A stretch of DNA of 64,000 nt from Mycolicibacterium crocinum (GTDB lineage Bacteria > Actinomycetota > Actinomycetes > Mycobacteriales > Mycobacteriaceae), in NCBI RefSeq assembly GCF_022370635.2, contig NZ_CP092362.2, positions 2,728,001-2,792,000 on the forward strand, written 5' to 3'. A program made the translations under genes and the position numbers. Under the pieces are notes generated by a model. It saw only the letters and a program-made list of their open reading frames with translations, was not told the DNA's origin and did not search any database. This document shows positions 63,307-64,000 of this stretch, piece by piece; positions within the stretch are counted from its first letter, which is position 1; each line of letters opens with the position of its first letter.

Positions 63307-64000
63307 GTGACACATTCCCAACGTCGGGACCGGCTGGCCGCCAAGCTGGCGGCCGACGGATTGGACGCCATCCTGATCAGTGACCTGGTCAACGTGCGTT
63401 ACCTGTCGGGTTTCAGCGGGTCGAACGCGGCGCTACTGGTGTTCGCCGGCGACACGCCCGACGTGTTGGCCACCGATTCTCGCTATCGGACGCAGGCCGC
63501 GCAGCAGGCGCCGGACCTGGAAACCGTGATCGAACGCGCCTGCGGACGCCACCTGGTCGGCCGCGCGGTGGCCGACGGGGCCCGCCGGATCGGCTTCGAA
63601 AGCCACGTCGTCACCGTCGACGGGTTCGACGTGCTGGCCCGCGAGGTAGACGACCAGCCGGCAGCCGAGCTGGTCCGCACCTCCGGCCGGGTCGAAGCGC
63701 TGCGCGAGATCAAAGATGCCGGTGAGCTCGCGCTGCTGCGGCTGGCCTGCGAGGCCGCCGACGCGGCGCTGTCGGTGCTGGTCAGCAGCGACGGGCTGCG
63801 GCCCGGGCGCACCGAGAAGGAGGTCGGTCGGCAGCTCGAGGCGCTGATGCTCGAGCACGGCGCGGACGGCCCGTCGTTCGAGACCATCGTGGCCACCGGC
63901 GCCAACTCGGCGATCCCGCACCACCGGCCGGCCGACGCGGTGCTGGCCGCCGGTGACTTCGTCAAGATCGACTTCGGCGCACTGGTCGGCGGCTACCACT
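63307..64000 (+). CDS. pepQ: Xaa-Pro dipeptidase, N-terminal part (runs off right edge)
   Basis: M24-family aminopeptidase N-terminal domain and the start of the catalytic domain. The N-terminal part has DAILISDLVNVRYLSGFSGS; the catalytic domain begins DAGELALLRLACEAADAALS and reaches PSFETIVATGANSAIPHHRP, with the first metal Asp in DFVKIDFGALVGGYH. Cleaves Xaa-Pro dipeptides with divalent metal. Position next to the Rv2536-like gene and aro operon fits M. tuberculosis Rv2535c. GTG 63307; a TACCGT box lies 8 bases upstream. The C-terminal metal ligands lie outside the window. Confidence 0.93.
   Translation, partial: MTHSQRRDRLAAKLAADGLDAILISDLVNVRYLSGFSGSNAALLVFAGDTPDVLATDSRYRTQAAQQAPDLETVIERACGRHLVGRAVADGARRIGFESHVVTVDGFDVLAREVDDQPAAELVRTSGRVEALREIKDAGELALLRLACEAADAALSVLVSSDGLRPGRTEKEVGRQLEALMLEHGADGPSFETIVATGANSAIPHHRPADAVLAAGDFVKIDFGALVGGYH

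Overview
The window is high-GC actinobacterial DNA, and gene content and order point to a rapid-growing mycobacterium (Mycolicibacterium type). It has MmpS/MmpL, F420-type luciferase-like and Ddn-like proteins, many FadE and SDR enzymes, GTG/TTG starts and ATGA overlaps. As remembered from M. tuberculosis H37Rv, several blocks match Rv2535c-Rv2575: pepQ, Rv2536, the aro genes, vapBC20, the Rv2551c-like peptidase, aroE, mltG, yqgF, alaS, yjbQ, an Rv2557/Rv2558-like gene, rarA, the Rv2566-Rv2569c group, aspS, and Rv2574/Rv2575-like genes. Accessory lipid-metabolism genes and two insertion sequences lie between these blocks. The species cannot be fixed from the sequence alone.

Layout. 1-4215: two overlapping acyl-CoA dehydrogenases, an amidohydrolase, a TetR regulator and a TesB-like thioesterase; a shared motif at both ends of the tetR region suggests one regulon. 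4223-11569: DUF427, two hydrolases, a zinc peptidase, an SRPBCC protein, aspS with a Ddn-like gene, a flavin-binding-fold protein and a small conserved protein. 11594-13130: an IS3-family element that appears to split a terminator hairpin. 13137-20675: DUF302, a thiolase divergent from an HxlR regulator, then a condensation-fold acyltransferase with mmpS-mmpL.

20710-30246: DUF389, a Thr/Pro-rich membrane protein, then four genes encoding a large transglutaminase/DUF2126 protein, a circularly permuted ATP-grasp/Alpha-E protein, a second transglutaminase and a zinc-ribbon metallopeptidase. Its product is unknown, and it is the best candidate here for an undescribed pathway. 30218-45700: accessory enzymes and regulators (MerR, IclR, TetR), an IS30 element (38275-39572), a DMT exporter, rarA, a methyltransferase and an Rv2557-like protein.

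45827-52658: yjbQ, alaS, yqgF, mltG, aroE, a small prepilin-type peptidase and vapBC20 with a clear operator. 52677-58182, reverse strand: a tightly packed MoxR-DUF58-von Willebrand-like operon of membrane-associated proteins, probably a chaperone or cell-envelope maturation system. 58287-61693: chorismate synthase, shikimate kinase, 3-dehydroquinate synthase and 3-dehydroquinase, translationally coupled and followed by a metallo-beta-lactamase-fold gene. 62674-63273 is a membrane protein whose tail looks frameshifted. pepQ runs off the right edge.

No gene-free stretch exceeds 300 bases. I saw no rRNA, tRNA or CRISPR. Several genes have a TANNNT -10 box six or seven bases before the start codon, the mycobacterial pattern for leaderless mRNAs.
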